Positions 37,746-47,350 of a stretch of DNA of 64,000 bases are shown piece after piece. The position numbers were made by a program, and so were the translations under genes. The notes below the pieces were generated by a model. The model did not search any database. It had not been told where the DNA came from and saw nothing but the letters and a program-made list of their open reading frames with translations. This DNA comes from Lanius collurio (Eukaryota > Chordata > Aves > Passeriformes > Laniidae), in assembly GCA_020086605.1 (NCBI GenBank), contig JACBWW010000040.1:3123094-3187093 (forward strand), written 5' to 3'. The first letter of the stretch is position 1. Every line of letters starts with the position of its first letter.

Positions 37746-38062
37746 CCGTCTTCTGCCATAAAGGGACCATGCACCTGCTTCTCAACAGCTCTGTGAATGA
37801 CAGGAAATGCATAGAAAGGTCCTATCACTGCTTTATGTTTTGATTGAACCATCATCTCATCCCAGATCTCGGTCCAAAAGTCTGGGGTACCTGCATAGGG
37901 AGAATTAATGTCAAAAAGCAAATCTCGAGAAACATGAGGGAAACTTTTAAAAAGCCAGTCAAAGAACTGTTCTCATTGTCCTGAATCAAGCTTTGCATTT
38001 TGCTTCGTTAGGATTTCTTTAGCTTCCAGATAAATTTCGCTCTGTGTCTTGGAGAGCCCCAT
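37439..38062 (-). pseudogene. Broken Gag matrix-like start
   Basis: On the minus strand the frame opens with ATG at 38062 (G at -3 and +4) and begins MGLSK, an N-myristoylation-type Gag start. The following residues resemble the helical matrix domain of betaretrovirus-like Gag: an amphipathic first helix, then a Phe/Trp-rich FFDWLFKSFP block and a FWTEIWDEM block. Codon 30 is an in-frame TGA (37975-37973). After it the frame stays open to a stop at 37439, but from about 37745 it runs into the GC-rich insert, so the Gag-like part ends there. Capsid and nucleocapsid are missing. An upstream in-frame ATG exists at 38080. Matrix would target Gag to membranes; here the copy cannot make a full product. 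Family assignment is by pattern resemblance, not alignment. Confidence 0.72.
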
Positions 38063-38126
38063 TTCCCAGGATTCCTCCATAGTCCAGAAAGTACAGCCAA
38101 ACCAAGATGGGAAGAAAATTCAGAGT

Positions 38127-38134
38127 TTACTCAC
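38127..38134 (-). promoter_or_regulatory. Leader splice-donor-like site
   Basis: On the minus strand GTGAGTAA lies between the primer-binding site and the gag start. It matches the vertebrate donor core well and sits where retroviruses place their major 5' splice site. If used, it would let the cold-shock ORF be made from a spliced message. I saw no strong acceptor just before that ORF. Confidence 0.4.
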
Positions 38135-38181
38135 AATTCAGGCTGTATTCCTGGCCTTCAGAAATCATCCTCAGGGGTCAA

Positions 38182-38200
38182 ATGCCCGCATTCTCCACCA
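38182..38200 (-). other. Primer-binding site, tRNA-Ala type
   Basis: Two bases inside the 5' LTR the minus strand reads TGGTGGAGAATGCGGGCAT. This equals the reverse complement of the 3' end, with CCA, of vertebrate tRNA-Ala(AGC) genes that end ...ATGCCCGCATTCTCCA. The TGG start, position and 19-base match make this a convincing minus-strand primer site. The tRNA identity is from memory and should be checked. Confidence 0.8.
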
Positions 38201-38202
38201 TT

Positions 38203-38506
38203 TGTTGTTGTCGGGAAATTCTCTCAACAAGTATTATACCGAGAGACGTGTAGAAATGAAATATGGAATGATATTGGTGGGTGTTCAGAGAGGTTTATTT
38301 CTCCCAGCTGCATGGCATGGGGACATCCTGCCTGCTGGTGATCTCCCTCTCCTCACGGGACCCCCTGGCACTTTTCTCCAGCCTGGGAAACCCCACCAGC
38401 CAATCCGGACCCGGCATCCAGGCACACATGAGCAGGGAGCAGGGGCAAGCCCTGTTCATCCAGGGTCCCCTCCCCCAGGACCTCCCGGCAGGGAGGTATC
38501 TCCACA
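38203..38506 (-). repeat. 5' LTR
   Basis: A 304-bp LTR, read on the minus strand from TGTGGAGATA (38506) to CAACAACA (38203). A polyadenylation signal AATAAA lies at 38299-38294 on the minus strand, so R and U5 occupy roughly the last 90 bp. No clear TATA box is visible. It has about 14, 7 and 6 bp that are absent from the 3' LTR. Confidence 0.9.
38399..38406 (-). promoter_or_regulatory. Y-box / inverted CCAAT motif in U3
   Basis: The minus strand reads GGATTGGCTG here. The core GATTGGC is the classical Y-box (inverted CCAAT), bound by NF-Y and historically used to name Y-box proteins. The 3' LTR keeps AGATTGGCTGG at the matching place. Motif only; use is unknown. Confidence 0.5.
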
Positions 38507-38512
38507 GTGGAG
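38507..38512. repeat. Target-site duplication, right copy (GTGGAG)
   Basis: Exact repeat of 35920-35925, directly against the CA end of the LTR on the plus strand. Together they mark the integration site. Confidence 0.88.
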
Positions 38513-41500
38513 GTTTTTCAGGTTTTTATGTAGAACTGTTCTCTTGCTATTCCCACTGCTAAGCCTGTCCCTGGCCTCCCCAAACTGGGTTCCTAATAGA
38601 ATTTAGATACTGAAGTTTTTAAACTTCAGCAACCATGAAAACTGTGAAGTACTAGCTATTTTTTTTTGCCAAATACATATGTTTGTATTGAAAAATCCTA
38701 AATACAGGTGCTTTTGGGACCTGATTTGTTATCCTAGTGATGGGTATAGGAGAGCAATGCCTGAGTGTCAAGTATGACAGTTGTACTTTGATACCTGTAT
38801 GATCTTACTATCACCATGCTCCACAGCATTAACACAGTGGAAGAAGCAATCCCTGTATGTACAGGCTGTGCATGTTAGACAAAAACATAATCTTGCTAAA
38901 ATGGAATAATCTAAAGGATTGGAAGTGATCTAAAGTAGGAAGGAACAGGGAAATGCTTTCCAAAAATGTCTGCTGAAGATTTTCTCACATCAATTGTCGT
39001 GACAATAGGTGGCACCCTCATGCCAATAAATGCCATGTTTGACTGAACTAGGCTTCCTTGCACTTACGTGCTGCAATTCCTTTAACCAAAATTATTGGAA
39101 TTGAAAGCAAAAGCAAGTCATGAAAGCAGAATATTCACTAGGGAAACGGGAGACATGCCTGAAAAACAAAAATGTAAACTCCATTCTGACTGTTGATTTT
39201 AAGATAAAACTAAACTACCAGTTTAGAATAAAACTAAACTGCTGTTACTTTTGAGGCAATTGAGAATTTTGAGTGTGGGCCTGTACTGAGCAATGCACAT
39301 GAACTGTGCTTTATAGCTGAGGATTTTGACCCCTTAGGGATTATTCAGAAGAAACAAGATGTGTCTTGTTTATTTGCTGTGTTGCACAAACCCTTGGGTG
39401 CTTAGGATATCCGGGCAATGTGAAGCTCACACCTGCACAGAGTCAGAAAGGGAATCTTAAAAGAAAGGACTTCTCTCAGTAGAGTTTTTGTCACTTTTAC
39501 TTCCAATATGAGTCAAAACCTGGAAAAAAATATTAACCAGACTTTGTCAAGCCACAGGCATCTTGGCTTGTGGTTTGGATAAATGTCCAGGTCATTTCTT
39601 ACTGTGCCCTGAACAGACCTTATTCACTGCTTCTCTGCTGAGATAGAGAGGAGGTTAGGAAGAGGCAGAAAACAGAACATTATAAAAGCCTAAATGCATT
39701 GTAGAGCAGTGAAAGCTCACCACATATTAGGAAGTGTGAAAGACACCTGCTTTTGTTGACTTTGCTGCTATAACTGGGTATGAGAAGTTTTGCTAAGCCT
39801 AAATTTTATTTTTTTATTTTCTTGAAAACGGTGTTTAAAGATCTGATGTAATTCCGAGGACATAAATTGTCTTTGGCCTGCAGATGGCCCATAAAATTTG
39901 CAAAGCCTTGGCCATTTATAAGGTGGAATTGGATCAGAAAAAGCTTCAGGATTCATTGAACTTTGCTAGTCTTGGCAATGTCTCTGTTACTTTGCTGGGA
40001 TTTTGCTTCATCCTTACATTGCAAAAGTAACATCTTAGGATGGTAAAGCCAAACTAAAGGGGAAAAAGAATTGATGGCATGAATGACATTCTATTCTATT
40101 TTGAGTCTTACTTAACACAGCTGTTCTCTTAGCTAAAATTTTGCTGAAGTAGCTGTGATCTTCTAGGGAAGATTAAAATTTCCAGTGTTTCAGGAAATGT
40201 TTTTTATTTAGACCTCTCTTCATTTCCCTTTCATCGTCTCATGCTGATTTTTTGCAAAGGTTGTTGTGCAAAGCAGTGTAATCCCTGGACAAATTATATT
40301 CCTTGGGATGAATGCTGTCTCCAGGTTTTGATGCCAAAATGGAATTGTTTGTTTCTGCTTAGCATTCGCTCCTCAGCAGGTCTGGTTTTAGGTAGGTGGT
40401 TACAGATCCAAAAGGGACCAAGAGACTGCTGCAAGTCACTTAAGTCTGTTACACTGCACTTGCATGATCTTAAATGAAGATGCTTTACCAAACACTTTCA
40501 TCTGCTCATCTTGCACTGACAAATACCCTTTTGCCACTGTTAAGTGTTTCTATTCCTTGAATTTCACAGATGGGAAAACTCATTCACTTCCCCAGGATGC
40601 AACTCCTGTCTTGAAAAATCAAAACAAGTTGGACCTTTTTTGTTCCACATCTAAGTCTTAGGTTGTGACAGTGACCTGCAGTCCTTTGGAGCAGCAGGAT
40701 CATTCTTTGTAACTTCACTGGGAATGAGGAGGAGCATTCTGCTTCATCATGTGCTTTCTCTATCCTGAAGTAGAAACAGATTGTGCAAAAAGTGTTATCA
40801 AAATGCCACCAACCAGCCTTCCCTTCCTGTGAGCAGCAGGCTTCCAAAGGGAAGCAGTAGCTGCTGAGGATCAGGTTTAATTCTTACAGGGTAGGGGGAA
40901 CACTGTCTCATTCCTGTTTCTGGTCTCCCCTGGGTAAAGACCAAGTTGTATGGAAACTTCTGTGCTGTCTAAATGTCTCTCACTGTGAGCTCCTAACAAA
41001 GTACTCCTGGGCAGCAATATTAGTGGGAAACTTCCCTGATGGAACAAGGGAATCAGACAGTCACAGGTTCAATATACAGAGAGAACCAAAGGGCTTTATT
41101 TGTTAATGTTTCTGTGGTTCTTTTGTCACTGGCAGTAGCCTAAAGGGTAAAAAACCCTTTTGTTTAATCTAGTCAATTTTGTCAATTAAGTAGAATTCTT
41201 GTTTCATTTCTTCACTTTATGTTTTGCAAACATCTAAGAGCATAATCAATTGCAGAATCAATTAATACATCCTAGTATTTGCATTTCACCTTATCTTGGC
41301 TTTAATTAATGAATGATTTAGTGATTGCTCGATACTGAGGTGTTCCTTGCCACAGGGATGGCAGATCTGTACTCAAAGATGTCTTTGAAAGGCTCAACTT
41401 TGTACGAGATTCACCAGAGTATCCAAGGGATAACAGAGATTTCTTGTGCACCCTTTCTCTCTTTGCTCTCATTGGGAGAGAATTTGGGATGTCTAGAGCA

Positions 41501-43489
41501 TGCTGCACCCTGGCATTGGTGCTGCCAGCATCCTCTGCCATTTCCATAGTTTTCTTTCAAGATGCATTATTGAATTTTTTTGTAATGTGTCACTAGTTTT
41601 GCTTTTCATATCTGAATATAGAAGACATTAATTTCTACTGGTTACTATAAAAAAGATAGTTCTAAGGGTCCAAATTTAAGAGTTACAAATATTTACAGAA
41701 GTAAATGCCATTGTGTATCAAGCACTTGAAGAACCCTTCTTCATAAGAAAGAAAGGGCCTATTTACAGCTCATCTGTACATACACAAAGTATTAAGTATT
41801 CTGCCTTTCTGATCCTCAGGTCAGATTTTGTATTATAAACCCCAAACAGATTGTGTGGTTTGCAGGGAGCTGCAAAACTAAATGAAGCACATTCAAAATA
41901 CATTTTTGGTCTCATTCCATTTTCCAAATCCATGTGTTAAACATGAGTATAATAGCCCAGGTTTCAAAACTAACAATGTTCTCCTTAGAAACCAACATCT
42001 TTGTTTGCAGAGGAGTTCCCAGAATTACAGTGTACTCATGGCACACTAAGGTGAGTGTGGGTAGTGGGACCCTGGCCTTCATGGAGCACTGGGAGAGCTC
42101 AGGAAATTTAGGGCAATGTGAAGGTTAGAGGTGATGTGCAGGTTTGCAACCTTTGTTGCAAGTTTCTCAAAATGATTTTCCCAGCTGGGGACTTGGATTT
42201 AAATTCCAGGCTTCAAAGAGGTAACTACTTTTCTAGAAATGGCTCTTGGTGTCTCTGTGATGCCTCTCACTATCTTCTGTTGGTGGGCTGTGCCCCTTTG
42301 GGAATCCTCAGACACTCCAGGTCCCTCTGTGCATCCGACATTTCCACAGGACCTGTGGGGACACAACTGTAGGGCTGACCACTAAAATGTGCTGTTTGAT
42401 TGGACATGGGCAAACAAATAAGGTTTTGGTCAAAGTGGTTACCGAAGACCAAACTGACATGCTACCTTTTCTGGAAGTCTTGTGAGTACTGAGGAGCTTT
42501 GGGCTTGGCTGGAAACCTTGGATGTCATTCCTGAGCCACTGTGCTTTACTTGAGAGCCTTCCTTCAGTGGGAGGCTGAAAGGTGAAGAAGGACAGAAATC
42601 CCAGACCTGCACACCATGCTGCAGGATACACATATTTCTCCTGCACACATCTCTGGAGGAGTCCCCCACCAAGCTGACACTAACACTGACAGCCAGATGT
42701 GCAACTCGGATCAGACAAAAACCAAAATAGACTGTGGTTTACAACTGCTTGCAACAATAAACAAAGCATATCAAAGGATCCCCCAAAACACACTTTCTCT
42801 GTAGAAACCTACATGGTTTTATTATTCTAGTCTCCAGCTTTAAAGCATTTTTGTCATTTTTGTAAAAGAGGAATTAAATAGTTGCAGATTCCAACCCAGG
42901 ACAATTGTCAGGGACTGGACTGGGCTTACTGGTCAACCACATCCATCCCAGTGAGACTGTGCATAGTCAGCAAAAGTTTCCTTAAGGATGATGTTACTTG
43001 CCAAAATCTGCTTTCTTCAGTTTGTGATGCATTTTTATAGTGACATTACTTCTATAAAGCTCTCCCCACTGCCCCATGCAAATCGTTACAAATACCATTT
43101 TATGTAGCCACAGTTGGCCTGTGCAGTATTCTGTCTTTCACTTGACTGCTGCTGAGTTCTTTCTTTTAAACACAATGAAACAGGAGCATCCATCCCCTCT
43201 AAGCAGATCTTAATTGTTTTCTCCAGGTAAACATAAATATCATGAATTGGCATGAAAAAATGCCGTAAGTCTTTTAAATATTTTTCAGTGTGAAAGCACA
43301 TAAAATATATGTAGTGTAAGTTGGAAGTATTGGCGTGCAGAAAATTAATTCAGCTTTGCAAATGGATCTGGAGGAACTAACCTGGGAAGGGGAAAGTGAG
43401 AAAAGCAGCTCTATTATGAAAACAAATAAAGCTTCTGTTTCAACCTGCTTTTCCCTTAAATCTATTTTAAATTTTCAGCATTCTTTTAG
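38513..43489. other. Non-coding stretch with a small palindrome
   Basis: No exon or RNA gene is recognisable. A perfect 9-bp inverted repeat (CTGAAGTTT TT AAACTTCAG) lies at 38610-38629, about 100 bp from the retroelement. The rest looks like ordinary AT-leaning non-coding DNA. Confidence 0.55.
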
Positions 43490-43820
43490 CCTCCAGATTT
43501 CTAGAAAGTTGAAAGATGCCTTGTTCTCTAAGGCTGGTATCACCTTACTAGGAAAGCCATGGAGGAGGACTCATAAGATCTTCTATTATACAGCTCTATC
43601 TCTACTTAGTGTTGACATGAAATTCTTTGCTAAAGTTCTGGCAATAAAATTACAGAAACTTGTTCCCTAAATTGTTTCAGCTGATCAAGCAAAATTTGGA
43701 ATTCTCTCTATGTCCTGAAACTTCAGAAAGTTAATAGTTTCTGTTATCCTGACTCAGTCAAACTCCTGTCACTTTCCTGGAATCTTTGTGGGCTGAAATA
43801 CTTGGGTATTTTTACTTTGG
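43490..43820 (+). pseudogene. L1/Tx1-type LINE reverse-transcriptase remnant
   Basis: A plus-strand frame (codons starting at 43335 + 3n) reads ITLLGK from 43539, then LSLLSVDMKFFAKVLA and LQKLVP. This follows the order and spacing of the L1/Tx1 reverse-transcriptase block ITLIPK...YRPISLLNVDYKILAKVLA...LKKVLP. After an in-frame TAA at 43668-43670 the same frame continues IVSADQAKFGI, matching the next L1 block (ISPDQTGFI). About 90 bp further, in another frame, LKYLGIF at 43793-43813 matches the later KYLGI block, so a deletion has removed the catalytic core between them. CR1, the usual bird LINE, lacks this motif set. It is a dead fragment. Clade assignment is from memory of the motifs. Confidence 0.7.
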
Positions 43821-46800
43821 CAGACATGTGCATTCTCCTGTGGAATTAAATGTGAGAAAATTTTAGTTGTATTTTATTGCTTCGCAAAGAACAGACAAAA
43901 TAATTGTTCTTGGATTCGTTTCTTCTATTCTGGCCCTTCCCTTTTTACCTTGGTATATTAATTCTGCAAGGTTCTGGCTTTCCTGACTCAAGCTAGGAGT
44001 CATCATCAGGCAACAAATTATATAGGTGATCCTTTCACCTATCCGTGCTAGATGTTCAGATTTCAAATGGCCATCCAAAATGTCCTCATTTCCTTGCTTC
44101 TCAGAGATCACAGTTTAGGAAGCCAGTTGTTAAGGGAAGACATGAGTGGAGTTCCTGCAAAGAGACCTGTGAGTTCACTGAGTTACAGGAGAATGAAGTG
44201 GGGCAGCCAAGTCACAGTCCTTGTCACAGCAGTCTGTGTCTCAGGTGGGTGTTACTCCACATGGCAAAGTGGAACCTGCTCTTCTTTAACACTGAAGCTC
44301 TCTAGGAAGATGAGGTGCAGGAAAAAAGAGCGAAAGGAGTCAAAGCAGATCTGCCTGTCAGAGTTGGTGGCTATAAAATTCGGGGTGGGAACAGTTGTGA
44401 CCCCTTGAGTTTTAAGATGAGATGAAAATGTTCAGAATGTAGAGACAAGGACCCCTCTCCAGGCTGTACAGGTGGTGTTTCTGTTCACTGTCCTGAAGAC
44501 CCAGAGAGCTCGACATTGTTCATTGCACCACGGCATGGCTACAGAAACAGGGAGAGTTAATCCTGGCTGCTAAGGGGGAATACAAGCTTAAACAAGACCC
44601 TGAAAGAGTCTGAGAGCCCGTGCCTCCCACTTTTTGGGCAGATAGTGATCCTGGTGTCACCTGTGAGAAGGGCAGGTATTGTTTCCTGTGAGACTTTATC
44701 ATCATTGCATATTTATCGTTACTCCTGTAGGTAAGCCAGTAGCTTGGCCCACTGTGGCACTTTTCCCAGTATTCCCAACAGACTTGTCAATGAGTGGGAG
44801 CGGGCTGGAAGCTGGAGTGCTTTCATAACTCACTGGATAGTCTTTACATGCTGCAGCAGACAAGCTCTTGTGGTCATGGCATTAAAATATTACAAGCTTT
44901 GTTTTGAAACAATGACACAGAAATGTTCGCAATGACTCCTTGTGCAGTGGTTTGGGCTTTTAGCTCATGTCTGGAAACCACAGTTTCTAGATTGCAGGAC
45001 AGCTCATAGCTTGGGAATTTCCAAAGTGACTATTAACTGGAATGTTGGTTTATATAACTGTGTCTGTGTTAGTTCAAGGTTTGTCCTCTTGCAGGTGGCA
45101 GTGCTGCTGGGCAGGGAAGGGGGAACAGGAGGAAACCTCTCACCATTCATTTTGCGTGGGTGCGGTGGAAATCCAAATTTTGACTAACCCACCATGTCTG
45201 GAATTAATCTCTCTGGCAAACCAAGTACAATCATGGCAAGAAATTATATTTGCTGTGCTGAAGCCTTTCCTATGGGGCTGATCCAGCTTCTTATGAGGTC
45301 AATGGAAAAGCCTTTGTAGACTTCGCTGGGTGAAGTGGGCTACGTGTGCTCTGTAGGTTATTAAGTCTTGAATGGATGCAAGAGCCTCTGTTCCATTCTG
45401 CAGTTCATTCTGAACCAGGCACTGCAAGTGGGTAGGATCAGAAATCACACAGGAGGGGGTCAGAGACCCTTTGCTAAGAATGAGAGATGCCATCTCTGCC
45501 AGGGCTTGGTCTTTTTTTTTTTTTTTTTTTTTATTTTTTATTCAGTGATAGGCTAAGGTAGAGCACTTAGAGGGTCCTTACAGAACATGAAACTAAATAC
45601 TTAACAGCAGAAAATTACTTCTGTCTGACCTTTGGCTCCTGCAGAGGAGCTGCACTGCACCTGTCCATGGAGGACCCAGCCTCAGGCAGGGCTTCACACA
45701 CCTCTCCAATCGACAGCTTTGCACAAGCCTTCTTAGAGATCTCAGGTGAAGAGCTCTGCTTTTTTCTTTTCCCTCACCTTCGCTGTACATGAAGCTAAGG
45801 CGTGAGTTCAGCACCACCAATGCCAGCTGGCACAGTGGTGCCCAGCTCTGCTGTTTCCTTATGGAATTCCTGCTGGAACAAACCCACAAACCCTCCTGCT
45901 CTGTGGAACAGCACAGCTTCTGAGCAAGGGGCCACGGAAGGGCAGAGAAGACTGGGAACGAGGGACTGTTATTTGCTAAAGAGACCATGAGCTGCAAGAA
46001 CACGTGTGTACTCCCCAGAACTCTTGTTCAAATTCAGAGCATGTCTGAGCTGCCTGTCCAGGCACTAAGGAGAGAGAAAAGACATTAGAGAGGAATGACA
46101 GGCAAGAGACTGTGCTCAGAACATGATTTGTTTGTTTTGCTTGTCCATCTCCAAGACAAAGATGAAAGATTCTTCAAGCTGTATGCTTTTCTGCTTTCAC
46201 TGCCACTTTTGGTCCTGCCAGGAGGGGTGTCTGCTGCAGATTTGGTGCCTCAGGAGTGCAGTAGGAAAGCCAGGAACAGACATAGAACTGCAGCACACTC
46301 AGTTCAATGGAGTACAATGAACTTGTGGAAGAGCTGTTCCAGAGGAACAAACACAGGAACCCAATGAGATCTCAGCTCTGCACAAACACAGCAGGATAAG
46401 AATGGCTATCCTGTATTTTTCTAAAATTGTCTTTGCAGGCTCACTAAATAGCAATGCCAGCCTAAATAAAGAAAGAGAAAACCATAGTATTACCACTGGA
46501 TTATTTAATTTGATTTCTCATCTGTTTCACTTGAAGGTGGCTCATTCTGTGTTTTAATCGTTTTGGAACTGGATGCATTTAGGATCCCTCATAAGAGGAA
46601 CAGCAAGCTTTCCCCAGTGCTCAGTTAGTGCCTGTATCTTCAGTTCTCAATGATTTTTTAATTTTTTCCTCCTATCACAATTAGAAATCTTTGCCTCTAA
46701 GGTGAGAGGTCTGATAGCAGTTTAGTGTCTTTGACTGACAGACCAAATCTTTTCTACAAGAACCACAAATATTGAAGGATTCCTAACACTGTGCTGTGAA

Positions 46801-47292
46801 ATGTAAACTGTAAAGCAGTAAAAATGTATGAAAGCTAATGAACCCTGCTGTAGAAAATTAAAGCTGCATTCATAGCTGAGACCCTCCTGTCAGGAAATGT
46901 GGCGACATGCTTTCTTCATAACCATGCACGAGCAGAGTTTACAGCACCCTGAACCTGTTGTAGACATTTGCCTCCGTTGAATTCCTGCTCAGGCTCTGTG
47001 AATCTGAAGATTCATGGACAAAGAGGGACAGCAATCCTTTCTTCTGAGTAAATCTTGGATTGCTTTGTAAAATGCAGAATTCTGCTAATACCTTAAATGT
47101 AAGAAAATGAGAATGAAAGGGTTTTAAAAAGATAGATTTTATCTTGACAAATGAGTGATGCATTTTAATGCACCATAAACATGTAACCCTCACCTCTCCT
47201 GCATTTCAAGGTGACATATTGTTTTGTTTGCAGTTTACTTCCCACCTTCCAACTGTTGTTCTGTTTTCCATTACTGCAACTTGCAGTTTAAC
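43821..47292. other. Non-coding stretch with a T-rich tract
   Basis: No exon is recognisable. At 45512-45532 there are 21 T, followed by ATTTTTTATTC. On the minus strand this reads GAATAAAAAAT followed by A(21), like a polyadenylated retrocopy end, but I recognise no gene body upstream of it on that strand. Confidence 0.5.
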
Positions 47293-47350
47293 AACAGAAT
47301 CATTGAATCATATGAGAAGGGTCCAGCAAATCTTATTTGTTCCACCAAAA
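47293..47350 (-). mobile_element. Possible degraded CR1 3' end
   Basis: The plus strand reads ACAGAATCATTGAATCATA, then GAAGGGTCC and TTTGTTCCACC with spacing like the reversed CR1 tail (AGAATCATAGAATCATAG, GAAGGGACC, TAGTTCCAACC). Strongly diverged and short, so only a weak call. Confidence 0.35.

Larger units (their letters stand above)
35926..38506 (-). mobile_element. Endogenous LTR retroelement carrying a Y-box cold-shock ORF
   Basis: A complete 2.58-kb provirus-like element on the minus strand. It shows paired LTRs with TG...CA ends, an exact 6-bp target duplication, a tRNA primer-binding site just inside the 5' LTR, and a purine-rich tract just before the 3' LTR. In minus-strand order it holds a leader with a splice-donor-like site, a broken matrix-like Gag start, a GC-rich insert, an intact cold-shock ORF and a short unknown 3' segment. 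I cannot recognise protease, reverse transcriptase, integrase or envelope, so it would have needed another virus's enzymes to move. By eye the LTRs differ by about 21 substitutions over roughly 265 aligned positions plus several indels, so the insertion is not recent. The class II assignment rests on the 6-bp duplication and the Gag resemblance. Confidence 0.9.
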
